This document shows, in pieces, positions 45,038 through 56,165 of a DNA stretch of 64,000 bases (position 1 is its first letter; each line of letters starts with the position of its first letter). The notes below the pieces were generated by a model. The model made no database searches and was not told the DNA's origin. It saw nothing but the letters and a program-made list of their open reading frames with translations. The DNA is taken from NCBI GenBank assembly GCA_947359465.1, contig OX375878.1:80021627-80085626 (forward strand), read 5' to 3'. The position numbers and the translations under genes are program-made. Source of the stretch: Metellina segmentata (Eukaryota; Arthropoda; Arachnida; Araneae; Tetragnathidae).

Positions 45038-45376
45038 CTAGGGTTCGTTGGCGAATATTTCTGTTTTTTTATTTGTATAATGAAGCACTCTGTTTGAAAT
45101 CAGCTTCAAGCGGAATATTTTAGAAGGTATGGCAGTTTTACTCAATACCTTCCTGCTATGAATTCCCAGAAGTTCATTCCTTAGATCACGTTCATAGTCG
45201 TTTTCCGTAAAATGAACAGAACAAATTCCCGAGAACTCTGGCTTGAAAGAATATTTCCTTTTGCAATTTGCGATCCATACATTTTCGTTATACTCATCGG
45301 CGGGAAATCTATGTATCAGAACATCCGGTGTTTTCTTCCTGTAATTTTTGCAACGTGCAACTATACAGCTCGGCAT
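45038..45376 (-). CDS. THAP-domain ORF, 5' part of the P-like relic
   Basis: An intact 112-codon ORF starting MPSCIVARCKNYRKKT. The C2CH zinc-binding pattern is visible as C4 and C9 near the start, C in WIANCKRKY and the C..H of ICSVHFTEND, followed by the DYERDL typical of THAP domains. It binds DNA, in P-like elements next to the element ends. It ends after a linker of about 30 residues at a stop; downstream transposase domains are in other frames. It could be mistaken for a host THAP gene, but the continuation into P-element motifs argues that it belongs to the transposon. Confidence 0.9.
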   Translation of the reverse strand: MPSCIVARCKNYRKKTPDVLIHRFPADEYNENVWIANCKRKYSFKPEFSGICSVHFTENDYERDLRNELLGIHSRKVLSKTAIPSKIFRLKLISNRVLHYTNKKTEIFANEP

Positions 45377-45757
45377 ACTCCCTTCAGGAGACTGTTATAT
45401 CGAGCTCAAATAAATGATAAACTATTCTGTTGTCCGTTCAAATAGATGTAGAACGATCGATGACGCTTAAAACAAAGATAAACAGAAATGGAGTCAAAAA
45501 CGTCTATTTACCTTATAACTCGAAACGTGCTTCAAATAGATGTTAACTAAGAAAGGTTCTTGGGACAGTGAAAAACAGCAGGGAAACTTCCAGTACTTTG
45601 AAAGCAATGTTTTCCACTGAGTGACAATAACGAGACACTTGCTCGCTACAAATCGCATTCTTCCACGTGACACGTTATAAGCTCACCCCTCTTTTCGCGG
45701 AGAAGGCGACAAATGCTGATGGACCAACCTGTCTCCTTTACTAGCCTTGACCTCAAG

Positions 45758-46033
45758 GGCCGTTGGAAGAACAATAAATTAGCAACCGGAGAGATGCGAG
45801 TTTGAAACTAGGTTAAATCAAGGACCATCATGTACACGGGGAGTGGTGTGCGTTAAATCTGTGGTGGCCTCAATTTACCTCACGTTTGCGGTATATGGAA
45901 GTTTGGAGAACGGGGTGCCAGCCCAAGTGTTATTTCGTCATCTGACCGTGGTTCAAAATTACGTGGTGTTTACCTCGGATATTATCCTTCGGATTTGCCC
46001 TGGACCGTCTCCAATAACCCGTTGCTTCAGTGC
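45758..46033 (+). mobile_element. tRNA-derived SINE
   Basis: The head is GGGCCGTTGGAAGAACAATA with AGAGATGCGAGTTTGAAAC for box B. The body has CACGTTTGCGGTATATGGAA and CATCTGACCGTGGTTCAAAA, and the tail is CCCGTTGCTTCAGTGCTCAG. It is diverged but near full length. Confidence 0.75.
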
Positions 46034-46170
46034 TCAGTAAGGATTTTTTATTGAAATTAAAATAAACACTTTTAGCGTTTGTCAAATATTTAATGCATTT
46101 ATAGCGCATTTTCCTACGCATCGTGCTTAGAACAGCACGTTTTATATTTCTCGGCATTTAATGCTACGAT

Positions 46171-46627
46171 TAAGGTCCTGTGCACACATCCGATTTTTCA
46201 GCGTGCGGCGCCGCTGCGGCACAGAAGCCCAACTATGCACAGATAACCGTGAAATGATGCAAGTACTCATTTCGCGCCATTTGAGATAAATATTCTATCG
46301 AAGAAAACGTATTTATTTCACTTACTTGGTGTCAAAAGTATATTTTAAAACAAAATAGAAGTTACTGGATGCAACCATTTATTAATTATTATTTATGTTT
46401 AATTTATTTATAAAAACAAGGTACTTCAGACCGGAAAAGCGTGTGCGGTGAGCTGCGGCGCCGTGGGGAACTGCGGTACAAATTGAACACAAGTTGGACG
46501 TGCGTCGCCGCAGCGGCGCCGGAGGCATGTGTGCACTACTCCATTCAATCTAATGTATCTCAAACCGCACTTGCGTTGCGGTAGCGGCGCCGCACGTTAA
46601 AAAACCGTATGTGTGCACCAGGCCTAA
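46171..46627. mobile_element. GC-rich fold-back MITE, copy 1 (about 457 bp)
   Basis: The ends are inverted repeats: GGTCCTGTGCACACATCCG on the left and, reversed, GGCCTGGTGCACACATACGG on the right, both leading into CGTGCGGCGCCGC words. The centre is AT-rich. GCGGCGCC palindromes occur repeatedly within the arms. Copy 2 at 49733-50190 aligns along the whole length. There is no transposase; the superfamily is unresolved. Confidence 0.85.
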
Positions 46628-47499
46628 GGGTATCACTATGGGTTCCGCTGGAATTTTTTTAAACGGAGGGTTAAACGTTCTTTTGAATTTACGTCGCACT
46701 GGAGCATTAAAACATGAGTAGCAACAATTGTATTTAAGGATGAAATTAGCAATCACTAGGTAGAGTGGGTGTAAATTGTAAATGTGGGTGGAATTTCAAA
46801 TACGCTCTTCAATTAACTAACTAAGCACCGATGCAGAGAATAAAACGAATCTGGTTTAATAATTAAATTAGTTGCTAACACAATGGATTAAATTATTCTT
46901 CGTGAATAATTAGTTAATTGACAATTGACATTTTAATCATGAGTCAGTAATTTTCTATTGAGTTAAAACTTGACGATATCCCGAGGTTGTAATGGTGCTT
47001 TGAGGTGGTTTAATATGATGACAATTTTGAAGACAGTACCTACCGATTTGGTCGTGGGGTTACCAATGTTCAGTGTGTCATCCCACTAGGCAAGCAATAT
47101 TTGAGTTGCGGACGGTGCAGATCCGATCCCCCTGGGTGTATACTATTATTTTTCTATAAAACTTTATTTGTCCGCATGTTCATTTACGTGAACTTTGGTG
47201 TAGTTTGGACAAATAGAACCCAAAAGCCACAAGTCCCAACCCTACTTACCAAACAACCTAATTCCGTCTTTAGGGTTCAAGGTTGTTCAAATGCAGGTAT
47301 AAGGATCTGAAGGTTTGTAAAACAATTAGGGCACACACAATCAATTGCTGATTGAAGTACCCGAGAATTATTCAAGGGTGTTGTTTGGTGTCAATTACTT
47401 CAATACTTCAATGAAATAACAAAATCTTTATAGACCAAACCTGGAGATACTGTCTTTTTGAGCATGGTTGTATGAACGAAACTCCAGCGTCCTATTAAT
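46628..47499. other. No recognisable gene
   Basis: Holds only a SINE tail scrap near 46689-46708 (ACGTCGCACTGGAGCA). The forward ORF at 47101-47310 has no motif. Confidence 0.45.
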
Positions 47500-48010
47500 T
47501 ATAATCGTTATGAAACTATGGACACTTGAATACGAAAGCCATCTTTCTAAATAGGAAGTTTTGGGAGGACATAATAAGTAATTCTTTTGGACTGTTTCGG
47601 TATTTCAATTGGGGCACCTACTCGTCTTACTACCTCACGGTTAAACTGTTGGTATGTAGTGGTATTCAGTATCCTAGACAAGGGTCCAATTTCTCTGGGT
47701 CAAGTACCAAGTTAGATTAGGGGATCCAGTATTTAGTTTGATGACAGGCCACTTATGAGATAAATATATGGCCCAAATACTCAAGGTATTAAGTGTGTAA
47801 GTGCAAATGTGCACTTTTCTACTCATTATTATTCTCTATGAGACTATAGTCACTTGAATACAAAGGTCATACTTCTAAATAGAAAGTTTCCGGAGGATAT
47901 AAAGTGTGATCCCCTTGGGCTGCATCAGACATTCATTTGAGACACCAACCTGTCACGGTCAAACTGTAAATCCGTAATGATATAATCTATAAGTCAAAAC
48001 TGCTTAGAAC
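47500..48010 (+). repeat. Diverged direct duplication, period about 328 bp
   Basis: CACTTGAATAC, CTTCTAAATAG, AGTTT and GGAGGA words at 47523-47572 recur in order at 47851-47905. Later words (CACGGTTAAACTGT and CACGGTCAAACTGT) also pair. Confidence 0.65.
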
Positions 48011-49351
48011 TCATGCTGCATAGAAAATTGTAAGTTTGAAGATTGGATATATGCGTGTGAACCTCACAGAAAGGCAGATACATACTATCAACTTGAAAAG
48101 TATTAAAATCAGGTAAAGATGTGAACGCATCATTTTTGTAAAAAGGACTGGACGCATGAAAATACGAAATTAAACTTTTTATACAAATTCGCTGCCAAGA
48201 AACTTCAAATAGAAATGTCTTACCCCTTCCTGTGCATTATTAAAAAAAACCCTCCCTCTTCAAGGTTTATATTCGATGACCTACAACACATAAAATTCTC
48301 GCATTTGTTGAGACAACTTTCGGGAGCACTTCAAAAGTGACCAACGAAGCAAACTTTGAATAAATTTGCCTTTTATTTCATACACTTATACCTTGAGTAG
48401 CATCTGTTCTAAAAACGTGTCGCCAACCGTAGATAAAGTGGTATAACTGGTTAAATTTAACTGGGAGGTGGGGGGGGGATAAGACTTAGCTAACAATACG
48501 TACATCAATAAACGGGATTTATTTATTTTTATAATATGTAGTATATTTAATTATTATTATATATATTATTGTAATAATATAATAATAATAATTATTCTGT
48601 TATTAAGATTATTTTTATTCTTCAGATGTACTTTCTTTTGAATAGAGCACTCATTTAGGTTTAATTACCTCAAAGCTCCGTAGAGGCATTTCTTTAACAG
48701 AACGTTTTTACTACCTCATACGTAAGAAAAATTGATTCACTCTTATTAGTTTCATATATGAATTTTAATGTCCCCAGGCAAAGGAACTGTAAATGATTTG
48801 TTGCTGAAAAAGGACGTAACAATTTTTCTGGTAACAATTTTCGGAGGTTATTATATTTTTAATGATTTTAATCCAATATTAAATCCATTTCAATTTCAAG
48901 GACGTGTTTTGTTTTATCTGATCTAATCGCATTTGTGATGACTTTTTTTGTGCATTTTTTGAACCGCATAAGGTTTAGTCTCTATGTAAATAGATGTTTT
49001 TCTCTCTGTAGAGGATCAACAATTAAATAAATTAGTAAAGATAACATCTATAAGGAAATCAACTGACTTCAGAATGAGTATACATTTAGCACAGAACGAC
49101 TGCTTTCATACTGACCTTTAATACGGAGACGATGTCTTTGAGAAAAGATGAATTTTACTAAGCGGTGTATTGTAAAATCGTTTTCTGCAAAGATGAATTC
49201 GAGTGACCCCTTCCGACTCCTTGTAGTCTAAAACTATTAAATTTATCTCTTAATTTCTCAACTGGAATGTTTTAACTATTATTGACTGCATGCAGCGTGA
49301 GCTCAACTTATAAAGTACATTTCTATACCGCTTACTATTTTGGGTACCAAT
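48011..49351. other. No recognisable gene
   Basis: AT-rich. A G-run near 48470-48478 and an ATT/ATA-rich microsatellite-like stretch at 48540-48600 are the only structures. Confidence 0.5.
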
Positions 49352-49652
49352 AGGGCCGTAGAAGCCCTGTTGGCAGATTAACGGATTAGCAATTGGAGGG
49401 TTGCGAGTTCTAATCCAACCAAAGACCGTCGTCCACAAAGGGAGATGGTGCACGTTAAATCTGTCGTGACTTCAAATGTCCTAGCGTTGGCGTGGTGTGG
49501 AAGTTTAGAGAGTAGGATGCCAGCTCAAGTGTGACCTTGTCATCTGCCCTTGATTCTAAATTACGTGTTGTTGTCCTATGATCTTTCCCTTCGGGTTTGA
49601 TCCCGGACCGTTGTCTATAGCCCGTTGTGTTGCTCCAGTGCGACGTTAATTA
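49352..49652 (+). mobile_element. tRNA-derived SINE, nearly full
   Basis: The head is GGGCCGTAGAAGCCCTGTTG with box B at GGGTTGCGAGTTCTAATCC. It continues with CTAGCGTTGGCGTGGTGTGG, GGGTTTGATCCCGGACCG and GTTGTGTTGCTCCAGTGCG. This and 39955-40245 define the family best. Confidence 0.87.
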
Positions 49653-49732
49653 AAATGCATACCAGGGTGTTACATAACATGAAAATAGAATTTGGCAACG
49701 CGCCCGTAAAGAAGAGGAAGCCGGCGCATGCT

Positions 49733-50190
49733 TTAGGCCCGGTGCACACATCCGGTTTTTCAACGTGCGGCGCCACTGCGGCACCGAAGCCCAACTCTGC
49801 ACACATAACCGTGAAATGACGCACGAAATCATTTCGCGCCATTTTGCGATAAATATTCTATCGAAGAAAACGGGTTTGTTTCGTTTACTTGGTGAAAAAA
49901 AGTATATTTTGAAACAAAATAGACGTTGCTGGATACAACCATTAATTAATTATTATTTATATTCCACTCATTTATGAAAACAAGGTACTTCAGAACGGTG
50001 ACGCATGTGCGGCGACCGTGCGGCGCCGTGGGGAAATGCGGCACAAATTGCACGCAAGTTGGATGTGCTTCGCCCCAGCTGGGCTGGAGGTATGTGTGCA
50101 CTGCTCCATTGGATCTAATGTATCTCAGACCGCACTTGCGTTGCGGTAGCGGCGCCGCACGTTGAAAAACCCGGATGTGTGCACCGAGCC
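49733..50190. mobile_element. GC-rich fold-back MITE, copy 2 (about 458 bp)
   Basis: The left end is GGCCCGGTGCACACATCCGG and the reversed right end GGCTCGGTGCACACATCCGG. The internal order matches 46171-46627, including CATTTCGCGCCATTT and ATAAATATTCTATCGAAGAA. It lies 80 bp downstream of a SINE. Confidence 0.88.
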
Positions 50191-51304
50191 TTCATCAGCT
50201 TTTGTGTTCCATAATGCCCGTTCATCGAAATCGACTGCGCACTTGTACATATATCGTCAACTAAATTGATTTCAATAAAGTTGTTACTTCTAAACTGCTT
50301 CGCTCTTATCCAGAACTCCACTCAATACACAACACTGGGCAGCACTTTTGAATATTTAACTTTTATAAGAAACATCGATGCATCTTATTTCTATCTCATC
50401 GGCCTTTGATAAATAAAATTATTTAGCTACTTCACTTATAACCACGGTTGTGTCCCCATAAACAACCCATCCCAGTTTTTAATGTCTTTTAAATCCAACC
50501 ACAGGGTGACATGTGTGAAAAGTGTAAAGACGTTACCAAGAAAGGATTGAACTGCACAACTTTTATTTAATCTAAAAAACGACATTTCGATCATAAAATT
50601 GGGAAATTTCAGTTTTTGAAATGGATTTATGACTTGTAAAGAATAAATCTTTCTCAAACTCTGAAAGTTTGTTTGGTCTTATATCATATAACCAGGGTCT
50701 TTTTTATCTACTTGTCGCATGAAATTGTTGTTACCGATAAAGATATGTGAAGAATTAAATTGGTTTGAATTTTTTGTTTTCCGGACGACATGAAATAAGT
50801 AGTTAGGGTGAAAAAGACGGATTTTCTACATTAAACTATTTATAATATTTACTTGCTTGAAAACTTTCTCCAGGTAGTAGGAATTAGTTTGATAAATTAG
50901 GAGACGACAGATTTCCAGTTATCAACATGAATCAATAAAAGTGATGAAAGTTTAAGTTATCTGCTTTGACACTTTGCAGGCACTATGCTGAAACAATGTG
51001 TTTCCGGGGAAGAAATCATTATGAAAACATTTTCAGCGAATGCCTATCACCTGATATGATGTATTATGTACGTAAAAATAATTTATGTTTTCAATTTTCC
51101 TCAAAGAGATGTAAGAAACTGTTTCTACAAAGGCACTCTATAGGCAACGCTTCACCCCCAAAATGTTGATTTCATGTTTTTAAAACGTCTTGAAAATTAA
51201 GAATTGTAAATGCATGTAATAATTTTATTACATTCTTCGAATAAAGTAGCAGGAATCAAAATCATTAAATCATCTCCACCATTCATGAAGGTCTGAAAAC
51301 TGAC
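50191..51304. other. No recognisable gene
   Basis: AT-rich; short ORFs at 50436-50657 and 50966-51169 lack motifs. Confidence 0.5.
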
Positions 51305-51560
51305 TCGGCCACGGTAACCTGGTTGGTAGAATAGCGGATTAGTAACCGGAGGGTTGCGAGTTCGAAGCTCCATCCAACTGAAGACCGACAAATGTCCTCA
51401 CATTGACGTGGTGTGGAAATTTGGAGAGTGGGGGTGTCAGCTTAGGTGTTGACCTCGCCATCTGACTGTGGTTCAAAATGGCGAGATGCTGTACTCGATC
51501 TTTTCCTTTGGGACTGAGCCTGGCAATCGTCTGTAGCCCGTTATGTTGATCCAGTAAATT
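51305..51560 (+). mobile_element. tRNA-derived SINE
   Basis: The head is CGGCCACGGTAACCTGGTTG with box B at GGGTTGCGAGTTCGAAGCTC. It continues with CACATTGACGTGGTGTGGAA and CATCTGACTGTGGTTCAAAA, and the tail is GCCCGTTATGTTGATCCAGT. Confidence 0.82.
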
Positions 51561-52322
51561 GTTAATTCAACTACCCACTTGTCAATTTTTACAAATTCTT
51601 ACGTAAAAGTTTCTCATTCGTACACTAAAGTAAATTGGATAAGACTGTAAGAATAACCATGTATAAAATAATACGGAAGAACGAACTGAAATTGATTAGT
51701 TTTGTTTCGTATCAGAAATAATCAGTTTATGTGGATTTATTGTTTTAGTTTTGTGTAAGAACTTCAAGAGTTTATCACCTAATAACCATGTTATAAGTCA
51801 TGAGTTATTACATATGAATTCTTGAACTGCTATTGTGTTAAGGATTACTGATATGAGAAACCGTTATGCTGTTATTAGAGGATTAACTTTTTGAACTCTA
51901 GATACCTCCTACTGCAATCTCATCTCCGATATACCTTGCTAGGTTATTTAGTCTTCTTTATTTTCTCAGATTCTGAGGGGATTTGTTAATATTTAGTTTA
52001 AAAGTAAATTTTTATGTCATTAAGTAAAACATAAGCAAGATCAAATTAGTATTTTTCATGTACTCTTTCAATGCCGTCAATATTGTCTATTTGTACACGG
52101 AAATGCAACGGAGTCTTAATCCGGATCTATTGGAGTTACTAAGTAATTGCTTGTCGAAATACATTTAATTAAGTAGATATATCAAGGGAATCAAAGAGTA
52201 TATGAAGCATCTGAGATCCATCAAAGCATTAAAGTAATAGGAGTTATCTAGAATCCAAAGGAATGAAGTATCTAGTTAATGCTTTAATAAAGGTTGATTT
52301 GATTTTCAGCTTTATTATAGTA
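51561..52322. other. No recognisable gene
   Basis: AT-rich spacer before the Helitron end. Confidence 0.5.
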
Positions 52323-54542
52323 CTAGCAGAAATACCCGGCTCTGCTCGGGTTGAATTAATATTATTTTGATTGAAAAGCCATCATCAATTCTTTTTCATA
52401 AAAAAAAGTTAGCATCATTTAAGAGTACCGGAAAAATTTTTTATACCAATTTATATTCTACATCGCTTCTACAATTTACATCGGACGCAAATACGCATAT
52501 ATGTATCCACCCATATAATCCATTTCATATTCGTCACACTTCTGCTGAAGTTGATTTTAAGTTTGCGAGAGACTACGAATATTCCCGTGCATTCAATTTC
52601 AGTAAAAGTGGCGAATTTTTGGTGGATAGTCTTGCACTTAGTTTTCCTATGAATATGTTTTCATTGTGCCATTCTTTCACCTAGTATGCGATATTTTCGA
52701 ATTTCATCATCAATATGAGAAGATGGTAAATTAAATTGTTACAGTATTCGTTACTAATTTAGTTTGAAGCAAACGCAATTTTTCTTGAAAATTCCATTCA
52801 GCGGCAGGTGGAATAACGGAACTTCTGTAAGATATAGAAAGCAGAGTTGACGTTTGTCTGTTCTCTACAGTAATCCACCTTTTAACCAATCCACACATTT
52901 GGTACACTTATATTTTAGAACTCTGCGGATATGATAGGCTACATATTAAAACACGTTGTTACATATAGGCTATATAGCTACATATTTGTCCAAGGGGGCT
53001 AAATATTTACGGCATTCGTGACTAATTTAATTTGAAGCAAACGCACTTTTCCCAGAAAATTCCATTCAGTGTCATTTCGAATTACAGAGCTTTTGTCAGA
53101 AGTACGTCATCAGAGTAGACAAATTAAACCCAATCTATATAAATTTTTTAATAAACAGAAGGTTGATTTTACAGCACTTTTAAAAAAAGAAATCACTTTC
53201 AACGATCGATTCACATGCATCTAAATTGAGTAAGAACAACTTCAATAAATAGAGTAAGCAACCTTGAGTTTTTTCTCTTAAGACATAAAATTTCAGTTTT
53301 TCAAAATTACTTTGTGTGATATTATTCCAAGATCAACAAAGTCTTGTTAAAATTTTCATTTTCTCCTACACACATACAGTTTTAAATTAAACCCTTATGG
53401 TACTTTTTAAGATCAGAAATTTGGTTTCTAAATGGAAGTCACGTATCTATTTAGAATGATAGATGTAGTTACTTGAATATGGAGTACAGCTTTGAATAAC
53501 ACCCGTGAAACACGAAAAACAAATGAAATTTAATTTATTTTAATCGTCTTTCAATGATAAGCTATATCAAAATTTTGAAATATATTTTGAACAACTAAGT
53601 ATGACTACCAGTTTTAATTTAACGTAACCTATCTTATTTTAAAGTTATTTACAAAATGTTTCATATCATTTTAAAACAACAAATTACACACTTAAAAAAT
53701 ATTTTGATTTGTAAATTTTATTTATTCTTTTTATCGATACAATATTACGTATACAACCAAAGATGTCGTACATAATGCAAACAGAAACAAAATTCCAATC
53801 CTTAAAAAAGGCTGAATTCTGAAAAAAAATATCTGTTCTAGCTTGTTGAATTTCAACTACCTGAATATATTCTGAAGTAAAAGAATTCGACAAAAAACTT
53901 GAACAATATTGATAAAGAGAACGATTTATAAGCAAAAAAGAACACATATTTATAATACTTGGGAATCCTCAAATATGATCGCAATCATCTATTTTTCAAC
54001 TCACACAAATACCCCAAAAAAGAATTATAAATCAAATAAAAAAATTAAACATAAATTCTAAGTTTGCCAGATACCCGAGTAGCAAAATTACGCTTTTATG
54101 ATGAATGAGTTTATCGTTTGAGCTTTTTGAGCTCCATTATAAAATTTAAAATTAAATGTTATAAATATTCTTTTTTCATCAATCAACTATTTATAAATAT
54201 TATTTTCTTCGTGGGAAGAAGAAAGAAATTCAGTTCAAACCAAACATGAACATTATAATTTAATTTGATTTCGATCAACACAGGTAAAGCAATCTGATGT
54301 GCGTACAGCAATAGTTTTATACTCAATGTTATTTTTATTTCGATTTCAAATTGGCTTTTGGCTTAGGCCTTAGGTCAATTTTAAGCATCTTAGGATTCGA
54401 ATTTTTCAAATCCTTTCTTAGTGCACCCCTACGGTATAAGAAGAATCACCCTTCAAAATTTCAGCTTCCTAGGACTTGTAGTTATTGAGATACAGTGATG
54501 AGTCAGTCAGTGAGTGAGTGGTATTTGAACTTTATATATATA
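52323..54542 (-). mobile_element. Helitron family 2, about 2.2 kb, 5' tip lost
   Basis: In reverse the 3' end is ACCCGAGCAGAGCCGGGT, a hairpin, followed by TATTTCTG and CTAG, then T. The other end reads TATATATATAAAGTTCAAAT and matches the 5' end of the element at 16992, minus its first bases. Internally a segment around GTTTGAAGCAAACGCA is duplicated (about 52745-52820 and 53005-53085). The reverse ORF at 53684-53947 has no Rep or helicase motif, so it is probably non-autonomous. A Tc1-like element begins immediately beyond a TA at 54541-54542. Confidence 0.75.
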
Positions 54543-54930
54543 CACTGCTGACCACCCAAATTGCAACACCAAGAAAGACAAGATATATCCCAACAAAATT
54601 TATTTTGTAGATAACGTGTTGACCAAGTATCAAATGATTAAATTTATAGACTTCTGTGAAGTGTGGTTCCTGCCAAAATCAGTAGCCAGAGTAGCCGCCA
54701 TTGTTGGAGATCACCGCTGCCACACGCCTCGGCATTGATTCAAAGAGACTTTGGATGTGTTCTTGGGGTACTGCAGACCAAGCAGCTTCCACATGTTGCC
54801 AAAGTTGATCTGGTGACAAAGTTGATTTATGACTAGCTACTTTCCACATATGCTGAGAAACGTGAAGGTAATTACTGTTTACCATGAGTCCGAACGCTCT
54901 AAAAAAATCGAACACTAGATCAGGTTCTAT
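54543..54930 (-). mobile_element. Tc1-like element fragment with transposase C-terminus
   Basis: It begins CACTGCTGACCACCCAAATT and GCAACACC after TA, a Tc1-like end. The reverse ORF at 54679-54915 reads LSPDQLWQHVEAAWSAVP, then HIQSLFESMPRRVAAVI and NNGGYSGY with a stop, the C-terminal tail of DD34E Tc1-like transposases after the third catalytic residue. The rest of the transposase is missing; a second, fuller element starts about 30 bp further on. Confidence 0.82.
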
Positions 54931-54954
54931 ACTGCTGTTTCTATGCTAGCCTTC

Positions 54955-56165
54955 TATACTGCTGTTTGTAAAAATGCAACACCATGAGAGAGTCATCAAA
55001 ACTAAATGAGATTTAATACACAAACGGCTTGTATTAGTACAAATAAATTAATACATTTTCAAAGCAAAAAAACAATATTAAGTGTCCGAAATCAGTATTT
55101 GGTGTAGCCACCACGCGCTGCAATAAGTGCTGCTATACGACGTGGTATGGAGTGAAACAGATGTTGAATGTCTGCTTGTGGAAGAGAATTTCATATTGTT
55201 TGTATGCGCACGCAAAGTTCGTCTTTTTAAGCTGTAGAACGCGGATCACGAGCGAGACGCCGAAAAACCAAATCCCACACGTGCTCAATTGGCGACATAT
55301 CCGGCGAATAAGCAGGCCAAGGAAGAAGTTGCATGTGTTGGGCTGAAAAGAAGTCTCGAACATTCCTTGCAATATGTGGGCGTGCATTATCCTTTTGAAA
55401 GATAGTACCAGGGATGCCTTGAAGGAAGGGAACGACTTCGGGCTCTAGCACTACACGGACAAACCTGTTGCTATTCATATTACCCTCAATTCGTAGCAGC
55501 TGAGATCGTCCATGATACGAAATCGCACCCCAGACCATAACTCCGGGTGTTCGGCCACTATGACGTTCGATAACGCACTGTGGAAGGCCACGTTCACTAG
55601 CATAGCGTCTAACACGAATGCGGCCATCATGGTTCCACAAATTAAAGCGGGATTCGTCAGAAAAGACAACTTACTGCCAATCAGCCCGCCATGCTCTGTG
55701 TTCATGAGCCCATTGCAGACGCAGCCGTCGGTGGTTTGGCGTGAAGGGGATCCTGTCTAAAGGAATCCTTACAGGCAGTCCGGTGCAGCAGACGTCGGCG
55801 AATTGACGAAGCCGACATTAGTACACCTGTAGCAGTAGACCAAAGTGCTGCCAACTGCCTGGAGGAAGCTGTTAGGTCATTCACCGCCATATGGACCAGG
55901 TGTCTATCATCGCGCGCTGACGTCACCTTCCGTCGTCCACTCCCAGTTTTACGAGTTGTCCGATGCTCGTCGGTCCACTGCTTCCAAACTCGCATCATTG
56001 TGGAACTGTTCCGCTGCACACGAGCTACTATTGCGCGTTATGAAAATCCTCCTTCACGAAGGCCGATGATTATCCCCCGTTCAAACTCCGTAAGTTGTTG
56101 AAATTTCACCCTATTTCGTCGTGGAAGCATACTTATGTCTCACTAAACGTTCGCCACTAAAAAAT
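54955..56165 (-). mobile_element. Tc1-like element, right end undefined
   Basis: The left end is TACTGCTGTTTGTAAAAATG followed by CAACACC, similar to the neighbouring fragment. It contains a near full-length transposase relic. The matching right end was not found downstream of 56130, so it is truncated or more diverged there. Confidence 0.75.
55092..56130 (-). pseudogene. Tc1-like DD34E transposase, nearly complete
   Basis: The ATG at 56128-56130 begins MLPRRNRVKFQQLTEFERG, and the reading ends GGYTKY with TGA at 55092-55094, about 346 codons, the usual size. The helix-turn-helix half contains IVARVQRNSSTMMRVWKQW; the catalytic part has VVFSDESRFN (first D), FQKDNARPH (second D) and SPDMSPIEHVWD (E). 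Between the D of KDNA and the E of PIEH lie 34 residues, so it is DD34E. Defects: an in-frame TAA in the first 40 codons, a frameshift near 55740, and stops near 55673 and about 55230. A young relic, since its motifs are all intact. Confidence 0.9.

Larger units (their letters stand above)
43130..45376 (-). pseudogene. P-element/THAP9-like transposase, broken
   Basis: From the 5' side: a THAP zinc finger (45038-45376); a coiled-coil stretch, ERIKELQVENQKLKN, near 44910; LRLPSITTLKRWCKRLDF-like sequence near 44560-44610 (helical P-element domain); FDEMEI near 44440, with the presumed first catalytic D; WVFADFLHLLKLLCN near 44200-44240; RQNVKMIAQLL near 44010-44050; and, after the MITE, EWLVSISSLIGLKF and NQDSLKNLFSQIRGLGKFYD near 43430-43580. 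This order is that of P-element/THAP9 transposases. Stops and frameshifts occur throughout, and a 237-bp MITE interrupts it. The enzyme would have cut and pasted its own element; no inverted ends were identified. Confidence 0.88.

Noticed and set aside
49965..50165. Forward and reverse ORFs over the GC-rich fold-back element
   Set aside because: They are by-products of the palindromic GC-rich arms; both copies differ in frame and length.
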